From: Fidelibacterota bacterium
GTDB taxonomy: Bacteria > Fidelibacterota > UBA8477 > JABMPR01
Length of the DNA: 7,116 nt
Direction of reading: 5' to 3'
Assembly (NCBI GenBank): GCA_030596225.1
Contig: JAUVKO010000107.1
Span: 1 to 7,116 of the forward strand
Part shown: in pieces, positions 1-6,090 of the stretch
Layout: each line of letters starts with the position of its first letter
Numbering within the stretch: position 1 is the stretch's first letter
Made by a program: the position numbers and the translations under genes
Notes under the pieces: generated by a model
Told to the model about the DNA's origin: nothing
Seen by the model: the letters and a program-made list of their open reading frames with translations, nothing else
Database searches by the model: none

Positions 1-150
1 TTCTCCATACTGGTATACCTCAGTGGATTTGTTCTGTTCTTGCTGGGTGTATTCCTGGGAAGTGGTGGGTTTGCTATCGCCAGCTGGATCGCAGTTAGTG
101 GTATGTTGATCTACTTTATCGGTGGTCTTTTGAGAGTGTACTTGGAGTAG
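1..150 (+). CDS. C-terminal fragment of a membrane protein
   Basis: An open frame enters from the left edge and ends at a TAG at 148-150, leaving 49 visible residues. They are almost entirely hydrophobic, with two probable membrane helices (about residues 2-20 and 24-44) separated by a short Gly/Ser turn (GSGG), and a short tail ending RVYLE. This is the C-terminal end of an integral inner-membrane protein, but the fragment carries no family-specific motif that I recognise, so the function is not assigned. It could be a small two-helix protein or the last hairpin of a transporter. No strong terminator follows it, and the next gene begins about 280 bases later, so it is probably not part of the downstream unit. 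Confidence 0.7.
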   Translation, partial: FSILVYLSGFVLFLLGVFLGSGGFAIASWIAVSGMLIYFIGGLLRVYLE

Positions 151-210
151 GCTCTGTACTGGTCATTATGGTCGACGGTATTGCATAAAAGATGAAGTGG
201 TCTGCAAATG

Positions 211-223
211 AAAATGACATTTT
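211..223. repeat. 13-base perfect palindrome, candidate operator
   Basis: AAAATG and CATTTT are perfect inverted repeats around a single central A. The one-base centre prevents an RNA hairpin, so a dimeric protein binding site is the more natural reading. It is flanked by a wider interrupted pair, CTGCA at 202-206 and TGCAG at 233-237, which makes the dyad nested. It lies about 210 bases before the ROK gene. ROK regulators often bind AT-rich dyads and control themselves, but assigning this site to that protein is inference. Confidence 0.35.
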
Positions 224-258
224 AACTAAGAATGCAGTCTTGGAGGTATTTTTGTTGG

Positions 259-291
259 CCAATGACTAATAAGAATGAAGAGGGTCATTGG
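259..291. repeat. 8-base inverted repeat with 17-base spacer
   Basis: CCAATGAC at 259-266 is the exact reverse complement of GTCATTGG at 284-291, separated by 17 bases. There is no T-run after the right arm, so it is not a normal intrinsic terminator. GGTCATT, which overlaps the right arm, also occurs at 161-167. The pair could be a two-site operator or an RNA stem in a leader; chance cannot be excluded. Confidence 0.3.
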
Positions 292-379
292 GACTGAGAG
301 GTTGAATAGAGATGTGTTATGCAAACAGCGGAACAGATAATAAATAAATTAAAGAAATAATGTAATCTTATTAAAATAT

Positions 380-385
380 TATAAT
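380..385 (+). promoter_or_regulatory. Possible -10 element for the ROK gene
   Basis: A TATAAT hexamer matching the sigma-70 consensus sits 47 bases before the ATG at 433. No good TTGACA-like hexamer is seen 16-18 bases upstream, and the surroundings are so AT-rich that a chance match is easy. The Bacteroidetes-type -7 element (TAnnTTTG) was not found here. Weak support only. Confidence 0.25.
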
Positions 386-432
386 ATATCCTTGATAAGG
401 GGATGATTGAGGATTAGATTAGGGCAAATAGC

Positions 433-1668
433 ATGGCAACAATTGAACATATCAAGTTTTCTATGAGACACCGTAAGGTCATCAAGTATTTATTCTACAA
501 TGGTGCTACGACCCTGAGGGATCTCTCGTATCTACTGGAAATAACATACCCAACAACATCAAAACTGATTGAAGAGCTGCAACAGGAAGAATTCGTACAA
601 ATACATAGTGAAAGTCGTTCAAGCGGTGGCCGAAGAGCAGCCCAGTATCAACTCAATTCTGATGCTGGATACATCATGTGTGTAGATGCAGGAAGATTGA
701 ATACAAAGCTGGCTATCATGAATTTAAACCGGGAAATTATTTCAAGGCGGCATTTTCGCAGTAGAGTATTTAACCATGATGATGGATTCCTGCAACTCGT
801 GATTGATAATGTTGAAGATATGAAGACTGAAATCGGCATACCTGAACACAAATATCTGGGGATGGGTGTAGGGATTCCAGGATTCGTAAACACCGATCTT
901 GGCAAAAGCTATTCCTTCCTGAATTATTATGATAAACCGATTAGAGAAGTTTTGGAAGAAGCCTTCGGTTTACCAGTTGTCATATCTAATGATGTTAATT
1001 TGATGGCACATGCCGAGCACCACTTTGGTTCTGCCAAAGATCATAGAGATGCACTGATAATTAACCTTGGTTGGGGGATTGGACTGGGTCTGGTGTTAAA
1101 CAATTCAGTTTATATGGGTGCAGATGGATTTGCAGGGGAATTTGGTCACATTCAAGTAAAACATGATGGAGATCATTGCCATTGTGGAAAATATGGATGC
1201 CTGGAAACGGTTGCATCGGGTGAGGCGATTGCCAAGGAAGCCATTCGCAGATTAGAAGCTGGCGAGCAATCCTTGCTTAATTCTGAATATGGTGATGATC
1301 GCAAACAAATAACAGCTCGCAAAATTGTGAGGGCTGCCCAACGCGGAGATGAATTCTCAATTAATTTGTTGCATGAATCAGGCGAAGCCATAGGTAAAAC
1401 CCTGGCTATGGTTCTTCAAATTCTAAATCCGAAGATAATCATTTTAGGTGGTAAACACTCTCAGTCTGGAAAATTTCTCACAAATTCAATTAAACAAAGC
1501 TTACTTAGGCATACAAATCCAATGATTGGTTCAGATATAATCATCCAAAACTCTATCCTTGGCGAAGAGTCCAACTTTTTAGGAGCTGCCGGGTTAGTTG
1601 TGGAAAAGATTATATGTTCCAACGTATCGAATAAATCATTTGTCTTAAACTCATCCACAAGGACATGA
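433..1668 (+). CDS. ROK-family transcriptional regulator (NagC/Mlc/XylR type)
   Basis: A 411-residue sugar-responsive DNA-binding regulator, close to the usual 380-410 residues of ROK repressors. Residues about 14-75 form a winged helix-turn-helix, with the likely recognition helix near 39-50 (TYPTTSKLIEEL) and a wing containing GGRR (65-68) before YQLN. The ROK domain follows: a phosphate-1 loop at 84-92 (VDAGRLNTK), GVGIPG at 145-150, the catalytic-type SNDVN at 185-189, a phosphate-2 loop at 213-219 (GWGIGLG), and the ROK zinc motif made of H239 with C249, C251 and C256, ending GCLE. In ROK sugar kinases the loops read DIGGTK and GTGIG; here both deviate, which fits a sensor rather than a kinase. 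The start is set by AGGG at 421-424, eight bases upstream. The last 20 residues are a polar tail beyond the usual fold. It probably controls the surface-uptake genes downstream; the effector sugar is unknown. Confidence 0.93.
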   Translation: MATIEHIKFSMRHRKVIKYLFYNGATTLRDLSYLLEITYPTTSKLIEELQQEEFVQIHSESRSSGGRRAAQYQLNSDAGYIMCVDAGRLNTKLAIMNLNREIISRRHFRSRVFNHDDGFLQLVIDNVEDMKTEIGIPEHKYLGMGVGIPGFVNTDLGKSYSFLNYYDKPIREVLEEAFGLPVVISNDVNLMAHAEHHFGSAKDHRDALIINLGWGIGLGLVLNNSVYMGADGFAGEFGHIQVKHDGDHCHCGKYGCLETVASGEAIAKEAIRRLEAGEQSLLNSEYGDDRKQITARKIVRAAQRGDEFSINLLHESGEAIGKTLAMVLQILNPKIIILGGKHSQSGKFLTNSIKQSLLRHTNPMIGSDIIIQNSILGEESNFLGAAGLVVEKIICSNVSNKSFVLNSSTRT

Positions 1669-1671
1669 AAT

Positions 1672-1740
1672 ATGCCAATTAGGCAACAGCTGGAAGCATT
1701 ATCCGTTATGATGGTTGTTTTTACTCCGACGGATAAATAG
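1672..1740 (+). CDS. 22-codon micro-ORF with strong RBS; leader peptide or gene remnant
   Basis: A 22-residue frame (MPIRQQLEALSVMMVVFTPTDK) starts three bases after the ROK stop. AAGGA at 1659-1663 lies eight bases before its ATG, a better ribosome binding site than several genes here have. It ends in TAG followed at once by an in-phase TAA (1738-1743), a tandem stop. Readings: a real micro-protein; a leader peptide coupling the regulator to the downstream genes; or the surviving 5' end of a broken gene. The segment VMMVVFTPTDK faintly recalls the N-terminal strand of the dihydrodipicolinate synthase/N-acetylneuraminate lyase family, but that is too short to rely on. Confidence 0.3.
   Translation: MPIRQQLEALSVMMVVFTPTDK
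1699..1736. repeat. 7-base inverted repeat between the ROK gene and the downstream genes
   Basis: TTATCCG at 1699-1705 pairs exactly with CGGATAA at 1730-1736 across a 24-base loop. The loop includes GTTGTTTTTACTCC, but no T-run follows the right arm, so it is not a standard terminator. Placed between a regulator and its presumed targets, it could be an operator or a weak RNA structure. A repeat of this size may also be chance. Confidence 0.2.
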
Positions 1741-1787
1741 TAATCTTATGCTGACTTATTTAATTGTCAAAGTATTAGGGTTGGATC

Positions 1788-2024
1788 GTGACTAATAAAC
1801 AGATCATTAATCTCCTTCTTGGTTGCCCGCCTTTAGTTTTGATGCAACAGGGTGGCAGTGCTGAGACCACCCCCACAATCGATGCTATAGCCGGTTTTGC
1901 AGTCACAGATCCAACCCATTGGATTCATCGAGCTGTTAATTATGGTCTTATATATGCTAAAAAATATCGGCAATCTCATTTGGTTCGATTGTTTGATTTG
2001 GAAGAATGTTTAAAAGAAAATTAG
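1788..2024 (+). CDS. Small hypothetical protein, GTG start (78 aa)
   Basis: The frame opens just after a TAG at 1776-1778, and its first usable start is GTG at 1788, with AGGG at 1777-1780 seven bases ahead as ribosome binding site. The product has no signal peptide, despite a mildly hydrophobic stretch near residues 6-19 (IINLLLGCPPLVLM), and shows a Pro/Thr-rich middle, a histidine/aromatic segment (about 43-60, with HWIH and YGLIYAKKY) and an acidic helix-like C-terminus. I do not recognise a family. Its TAG ends one base before the ATG of the DUF4874/DUF4832 gene, whose own ribosome binding site is poor, so translation of the two is probably coupled; that spacing is the best argument that it is, or was, a gene. 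It may instead be the C-terminal part of a decayed gene beginning near 1672. Confidence 0.5.
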   Translation: MTNKQIINLLLGCPPLVLMQQGGSAETTPTIDAIAGFAVTDPTHWIHRAVNYGLIYAKKYRQSHLVRLFDLEECLKEN

Positions 2025-2025
2025 C

Positions 2026-3696
2026 ATGAGAAATTTTATATATAGTCTGATATTATTCCTGATCACGCTTGCAGTCGTAGGGCAAACCTATAGTAATTAT
2101 ACCTACACAACAACTGATGATCTATTTCTAAATCCTGAGAGGGGATTATCCGCCCATAAAAGCAGTGCGGTTTCGGTCACCTATGCCACCACTCTGCGCA
2201 ATGCTGGCTTGACCATTGCACAACGTCTTTATGATGTTGGCAGCTTCCGTACAGATAGCTTGTCCAGCGTTTTCCTTGCTAGAGTTCGCAACGATCTGAC
2301 TGCAGCTCGAGAAGGTGGCATTAAGCTGGTGATGCGCTACAGCTATACAAATAGCCAGACTGGTGAGGATGCCTCGTTGGCATGGATCCAGACCCATATT
2401 GAACAGTTAGGACCCATCTGGACCGAAAATGCTGATGTCATTGCATACATCGAGGCCGGGTTTATTGGTGCCTGGGGTGAATGGTATTACTCCAGCAACA
2501 ATCTCGACAACACCGAAGATCGTCGTGCTGTTCTTTTTAGCGAATTAGCGGTTTTCCCCAGAGAACGCATGGTGGTTATTCGCACACCAGGATATAAGAA
2601 AGCAATTTTTGGAACGAATGATCCTCTGACACCAGATTCGGCTTTCTCAGGATCATATCGAGCTAGAACAGGGGCACACAATGATTGTTTTCTGGCTAGT
2701 GCCACTGACTACGGAACTTATGGCGACATAGAAGCAGACAAAACATACTTGAATTTGGATAACCGCTATGTTCCTCAGGGCGGAGAAACCTGTAATCCAA
2801 GTGCCTATTCAGGGTGCGAGAATGCTCCCGTGGATTTAACGCGCATGCGTTGGTCCGTCCTGAATCGTGATTATCATCCTGATGTCATCAACGGCTGGAA
2901 GACCAATGGTTGCTGGCCGGAAATTCAACGGCGACTGGGTTATCGTTTTCAATTGTTGAATGCCCAACTCCAAAATGAGGTTCGACCGGGTGGATCGCTA
3001 CTGTCAGAGTTCACCATCTTTAATGAAGGCTTTGCCAGCCCTTATAATCCGAGAAATTGTGAACTGGTTATTCGCGATCAGGCCACACAAGTGGAATATA
3101 CTCTCATAAGCCTGGAAGAGCCACGGTGGTGGATGGCAGGTGACGCAGCTAACGTTAGCATTATAGGCGGAATTCCTGAGGGAATTCCTGAGGGGAGTTA
3201 CTCTATGTTTCTGTATCTGTCAGACCCTATGCCAACGTTACGTTATCGATCTGAATTCGCTATCAGACTTGCGAATGAAGGGATTTGGGAAGACGAAACC
3301 GGATACAATGATCTCGGACATACACTGGTGATCACCAATAGTGCTTCCGGGGATGACTATTCCGGTGATCTTCTATTTGAAACCATGACTCCAACTGGAA
3401 TCATATCAACACCGAGATTTTTACGACCTGGATCCTTCGAACTGCAAAAGGCTTACCCGAATCCATTTAATGGCACAATCACTCTGACTTTTACTGTGTT
3501 GGAGGAAGCTCCTGTGACCTTTGAGGTCTTCAATCAACTTGGCCAGAAGATAGCTGTGATCTCTGATGAAGAGTATTTTCCAGGTCAGTATACGACCCGA
3601 TGGCACCCAGCAGAGACTGTTCCTAGCAGTCTTTATTACATCCGTGCCGGTACCTATGGTGAATACGCAGTCCAAAAAGCAATCTACTTAAAATAA
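2026..3696 (+). CDS. Secreted DUF4874/DUF4832 protein with T9SS type A sorting domain
   Basis: A 556-residue exported protein. Residues 1-19 or so are a signal peptide, probably cut after AVVG. The DUF4874 region covers about 30-195, with the NPERG motif (36-40) and YIEAGFIGAWGEW (141-153), whose E143, W150, E152 and W153 are candidate active-site residues of a TIM-barrel, glycosidase-like fold. DUF4832 covers about 210-420, with HNDCFLAS (218-225), GGETCNP (252-258), NRDYHPDVI (280-288) and RRLGYRF (302-308). The last 80 residues (about 475-556) are a Por_Secre_tail domain beginning AYPNPFNGT, which directs T9SS export and surface anchoring or release. The enzymatic activity of DUF4874/DUF4832 proteins is not something I can state; a polysaccharide-active role is inferred from fold and neighbours. 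Only a weak A-rich ribosome binding site precedes the ATG, which lies one base after the previous stop. A 12-base tandem duplication adds a second GIPE at 382-389. Confidence 0.9.
   Translation: MRNFIYSLILFLITLAVVGQTYSNYTYTTTDDLFLNPERGLSAHKSSAVSVTYATTLRNAGLTIAQRLYDVGSFRTDSLSSVFLARVRNDLTAAREGGIKLVMRYSYTNSQTGEDASLAWIQTHIEQLGPIWTENADVIAYIEAGFIGAWGEWYYSSNNLDNTEDRRAVLFSELAVFPRERMVVIRTPGYKKAIFGTNDPLTPDSAFSGSYRARTGAHNDCFLASATDYGTYGDIEADKTYLNLDNRYVPQGGETCNPSAYSGCENAPVDLTRMRWSVLNRDYHPDVINGWKTNGCWPEIQRRLGYRFQLLNAQLQNEVRPGGSLLSEFTIFNEGFASPYNPRNCELVIRDQATQVEYTLISLEEPRWWMAGDAANVSIIGGIPEGIPEGSYSMFLYLSDPMPTLRYRSEFAIRLANEGIWEDETGYNDLGHTLVITNSASGDDYSGDLLFETMTPTGIISTPRFLRPGSFELQKAYPNPFNGTITLTFTVLEEAPVTFEVFNQLGQKIAVISDEEYFPGQYTTRWHPAETVPSSLYYIRAGTYGEYAVQKAIYLK
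3169..3192 (+). repeat. 12-base perfect tandem duplication inside the DUF4832 region
   Basis: GGAATTCCTGAG is present twice, head to tail (3169-3180 and 3181-3192), in phase with the reading frame, so the protein reads GIPEGIPEG at residues 382-390. It lies in a loop just before the strand SYSMFLYLSD. Both copies are identical, which fits a recent slippage event that preserved the frame. Confidence 0.85.
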
Positions 3697-3718
3697 GCTT
3701 TGAAGTGTTGATAACGTA

Positions 3719-3724
3719 GAGGTG
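3719..3724 (+). promoter_or_regulatory. Ribosome binding site of the PorV-like gene; favours the second ATG
   Basis: GAGGTG is a strong Shine-Dalgarno match, but it ends only two bases before the ATG at 3727 and five before the adjacent ATG at 3730. The second ATG has the better spacing, so the product may begin at residue 2; the signal peptide is unaffected. Confidence 0.55.
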
Positions 3725-3726
3725 CA

Positions 3727-4734
3727 ATGATGTTTAAATCCAGAAAATTACTAGTTATCACGATGCTCTTTAGCTTGATCCTGCCCCAGAATGTCTGGGC
3801 GGTTAAGAAATTAGCCCAAACGGGATTTAAATGGCTTTCAATACCTGTAGGTGCTCAGGCGATGGGCATGGGTGCTGCTGTGACTGCCCTGGACGGTGGG
3901 TTGACCACAGTTTTCTGGAACCCGGCAGGCATGGCCCATATTCCGAGTTCAGGAATCACATTTTCAAACGTAGCTTGGATTGCTGATATCAATCACATGG
4001 CTATCAGTAGTGGCTTCAAAGTGAATGATAGATTGGTACTCTCTGCACAGGTAGTCAGTGTGAATTACGGGACCCTCAATGCAACTATTCGAGCAAATAA
4101 CGACAATGGATACATTGATATCGGAACTTTCTCACCAACGGGTGTTGCGACGGGTATTGGACTGGCATCATCCATCAGTGACAAATTTTCAGTAGGCGGT
4201 GTATTCAAATATTGTTATGAGAATCTTGGTACTGCTTATACAAGTGCAGATATCGCCAGTGGTGAAATGGATGAAGTGGAAGCGGCCCTGGGTGTACCAG
4301 CTTTCGACATTGGGACCCTATTTTATCCCGGTTTCGGTGATTTGCGCATTGGTATGACCCTTACCAACTTTTCCCAGGAAAAAAGCTATATCACAGAATC
4401 CTTCCCGCTGCCGCTTACCTTCAAACTTGGCGCTGCGATGGATGTTCTGGATGCTCTAAACCTGGGAAGCAAGCAACAAATGACCATGTATTTCGACCTG
4501 TTGCACTCCAGGGATTATACGGAGCGAATCCATCTGGGCGCAGAATATTGGTTCCATGAGATAATCGCTCTGAGAACCGGCTATAAAGTTAACTACGATG
4601 ATGAGAATTTCACTTTAGGAGTAGGTCTTAAACATCACCTGGGTCCCTTGGGCTTTCAATTCGATTATGCATTCAACAATTTTATCAGATTCAATCCAAT
4701 CCATGTATTCACATTTGGACTATCGTTTAAGTAG
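3727..4734 (+). CDS. PorV/PorQ-family outer-membrane beta-barrel protein
   Basis: A 335-residue protein with a signal peptide (about 1-25, cut after VWA). The family signature is at 41-71: GAQAMGMGAA, then ALDGG and WNPAGMA. Most relatives have Arg where this has Gln in GAQA. Alternating hydrophobic strands continue to the end, with PorV-type blocks FDIGTLFYPGFGDLRIGMTLTNF (split here as 193-204 and 205-215) and FPLPLTFKLGAAM (226-238), and a closing strand ending FGLSFK with an aromatic near the C-terminus, as expected of a 14-stranded FadL-like barrel. PorV proper shuttles T9SS cargo to the attachment complex; FCB genomes also carry several paralogues of unknown role. Its position between a T9SS cargo gene and a receptor gene suggests a local surface-assembly task. 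Whether it is the main PorV or an accessory copy cannot be decided here. Confidence 0.88.
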   Translation: MMFKSRKLLVITMLFSLILPQNVWAVKKLAQTGFKWLSIPVGAQAMGMGAAVTALDGGLTTVFWNPAGMAHIPSSGITFSNVAWIADINHMAISSGFKVNDRLVLSAQVVSVNYGTLNATIRANNDNGYIDIGTFSPTGVATGIGLASSISDKFSVGGVFKYCYENLGTAYTSADIASGEMDEVEAALGVPAFDIGTLFYPGFGDLRIGMTLTNFSQEKSYITESFPLPLTFKLGAAMDVLDALNLGSKQQMTMYFDLLHSRDYTERIHLGAEYWFHEIIALRTGYKVNYDDENFTLGVGLKHHLGPLGFQFDYAFNNFIRFNPIHVFTFGLSFK

Positions 4735-4737
4735 GCA

Positions 4738-4744
4738 GGGGGGG
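4738..4744 (+). promoter_or_regulatory. Seven-G tract acting as ribosome binding site of the lipoprotein gene
   Basis: A run of seven G, preceded by AGGCA, ends three bases before the ATG at 4748 and is the only plausible Shine-Dalgarno element there. The upstream PorV-like gene stops at 4732-4734, so ribosomes could also reinitiate. A change in tract length would alter the spacing between the binding site and the start codon. Confidence 0.5.
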
Positions 4745-4747
4745 AAT

Positions 4748-6082
4748 ATGTTAAATCTAACGAAATATCTCACATCCATTCTTGTTATACTTATCCTCCT
4801 AAACTGTACGGAAGAAAGTCAGTACTGGACTGACCCTAATCCAACCGGAGAACCACCACCCGTGATCCTGAGTATAGAACCTGACTCGGGTTTTGCCGGT
4901 ACTGATATCATAATTACCGGAGAGAATTTCTCTTCAGAGATTGAACGCAACATGGTACTATTTGGTTCTGTCGCAGGTTTAGTGAAAGAAGCCTCCGCTA
5001 CCGAGCTTACCGTGCAGCTCCCCATGGTTAATGACAAAACTGTACTCCCGAAGATATCGGTTCTTGGTAGTGAGTTCTGGGGGTATTGGGAAGAGCAATC
5101 TACTGATACTTCCGGTAATCCGGTCATTGATACTCTCATGTTTACATTCTTTAAAGCCCTCGATGCTTTGACAGATACAGTCTATTGGCCCGCTGGTATT
5201 ACGACAGGTCCTGATTCTACTGTCTACTTTATTGTTAATCAAGCAAATGCGGGATGGAGTAAAGCACTCTATAGCTTGGATGCCGAGGGGTCCCTTCAAT
5301 TAGTCCGGACATCTACTGTTCTGGGTAATCTGATATACGATGTAGCTACAGATACGATCTGGGGCTCCAATTTGAGGAGGGGTCGTGAACTGGGATGGAT
5401 TTCTGATATTCCATATGATGGCTCGATTAGCTTTAAAAAGAAGATTAAAAATGTAGTCGCTCCTTCCGGGATTGAATTTGAAAAATCATCAGGAAATATG
5501 TTCTATTCAAGTTTAGGTTTTTATCAAATGCTCATTACCCCTGTTGAGGACACATTTGATACAACCATAACAAATATATCCGGGGGAATCTATCGAGAAC
5601 CAGTCGTTGGTAGAATATTTGTTGGTACTGATGAATCAGATACAACATTGGGAATCAAAGTTGCAGACTATTCACGTCCCACTAGCTGCAAAATTATGGA
5701 TGGATACCTCTATGTTACCCAGGCAGGTCATTCAGAAGGAGCAGCCATCAGCCGCAACCAGATCATTGGTGAAACCCTGGGAGAGACAGAGGTGGTTCTG
5801 GATGAATTCGAGAATGTGTATTGTCTGGAATTCGATGTAGACGGCAACCTGTATTTCGTTCCCGACGGTAGCAGCACACTTTATCGTTACACGATGACAT
5901 CAGGGGAGCTAGTTGAGTTTTTTCCAGGTGATATTGTGCCAACTGCCAACTTTATGACCTGGGATGGAATCAATCTCTTGCTTGTCCATTCAAATATTTC
6001 TGATGACTTCGAAGTTACTGCTGCAGAAGATCCGGGTATGATTCAAAAAGTATTTATTGGCACAACCGGTTACCAACAATAG
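4748..6082 (+). CDS. Lipoprotein with IPT/TIG domain and probable beta-propeller
   Basis: A 444-residue exported lipoprotein. The start at 4748 is chosen over an upstream in-frame ATG at 4667 because it directly yields a lipoprotein signal: MLNLTK, a hydrophobic core, then LLNC with C20 as the lipidation site (Asn before the Cys is unusual but tolerated in this group), and because a G-rich binding site precedes it. After a Pro-rich linker (28-38), residues about 38-135 form an IPT/TIG immunoglobulin-like domain (VILSIEPDSGFAGTDIIITGENF split at 39-50 and 51-61). Residues about 140-440 carry repeated strand units of NHL/SMP-30-like propeller style: GPDSTVYFIV (154-163), DGYLYVTQAG (318-327), FDVDGNLYFVPDG (362-374). 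No enzyme motif is evident. Similar surface lipoproteins bind glycans, and its place beside a TonB receptor suggests a ligand-capture partner, inferred from context. Confidence 0.82.
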   Translation: MLNLTKYLTSILVILILLNCTEESQYWTDPNPTGEPPPVILSIEPDSGFAGTDIIITGENFSSEIERNMVLFGSVAGLVKEASATELTVQLPMVNDKTVLPKISVLGSEFWGYWEEQSTDTSGNPVIDTLMFTFFKALDALTDTVYWPAGITTGPDSTVYFIVNQANAGWSKALYSLDAEGSLQLVRTSTVLGNLIYDVATDTIWGSNLRRGRELGWISDIPYDGSISFKKKIKNVVAPSGIEFEKSSGNMFYSSLGFYQMLITPVEDTFDTTITNISGGIYREPVVGRIFVGTDESDTTLGIKVADYSRPTSCKIMDGYLYVTQAGHSEGAAISRNQIIGETLGETEVVLDEFENVYCLEFDVDGNLYFVPDGSSTLYRYTMTSGELVEFFPGDIVPTANFMTWDGINLLLVHSNISDDFEVTAAEDPGMIQKVFIGTTGYQQ

Positions 6083-6086
6083 GTGA
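6081..6086 (+). promoter_or_regulatory. Ribosome binding site overlapping the lipoprotein stop codon
   Basis: AGGTGA shares its first two bases with the TAG stop at 6080-6082. It lies four bases before the ATG at 6091 and seven before the ATG at 6094; the latter has the more usual spacing. The overlap ties receptor translation to termination of the upstream gene. Confidence 0.6.
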
Positions 6087-6090
6087 CAGC

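Larger units (their letters stand above)
151..432. other. Intergenic region upstream of the ROK regulator gene
   Basis: This 282-base gap contains no convincing gene on either strand. The longest ATG-started frame I noted in it is a 13-codon one at 319-360, which is not credible. The gap holds a 13-base AT-rich palindrome (211-223), an 8-base inverted repeat (259-266 with 284-291) and a very AT-rich stretch (about 335-390) ending in a TATAAT-like hexamer. AGGG at 421-424, eight bases before the ATG at 433, is the likely ribosome binding site of the ROK gene. The interval probably carries the promoter and possibly operators for that gene. Confidence 0.6.

Noticed and set aside
319..360. 13-codon frame MQTAEQIINKLKK before the ROK gene
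   Set aside because: Too short, no Shine-Dalgarno element, and located in AT-rich promoter-like DNA.
1715..1778. Possible promoters before the 78-residue ORF (TTGTTT with TAGTAA; CTGACT with TATTAG)
   Set aside because: Each hexamer pair matches consensus poorly, and the second would start transcription almost at the GTG; no better than chance in AT-rich DNA.
4667..4747. Upstream in-frame ATG at 4667 extending the lipoprotein by 27 residues
   Set aside because: It lies inside the PorV-like gene, adds a polar N-terminus that would bury the lipoprotein signal, and lacks the G-rich binding site seen before 4748.
4819..5299. Two 106-residue minus-strand frames opposite the lipoprotein gene
   Set aside because: Both are antisense to a clear coding region, overlap each other in different frames and show no recognisable domain.
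5607..5840. 77-residue + strand frame inside the lipoprotein gene
   Set aside because: It is fully contained in a well-supported gene in another frame, and its composition has no domain signal; an overlap shadow.
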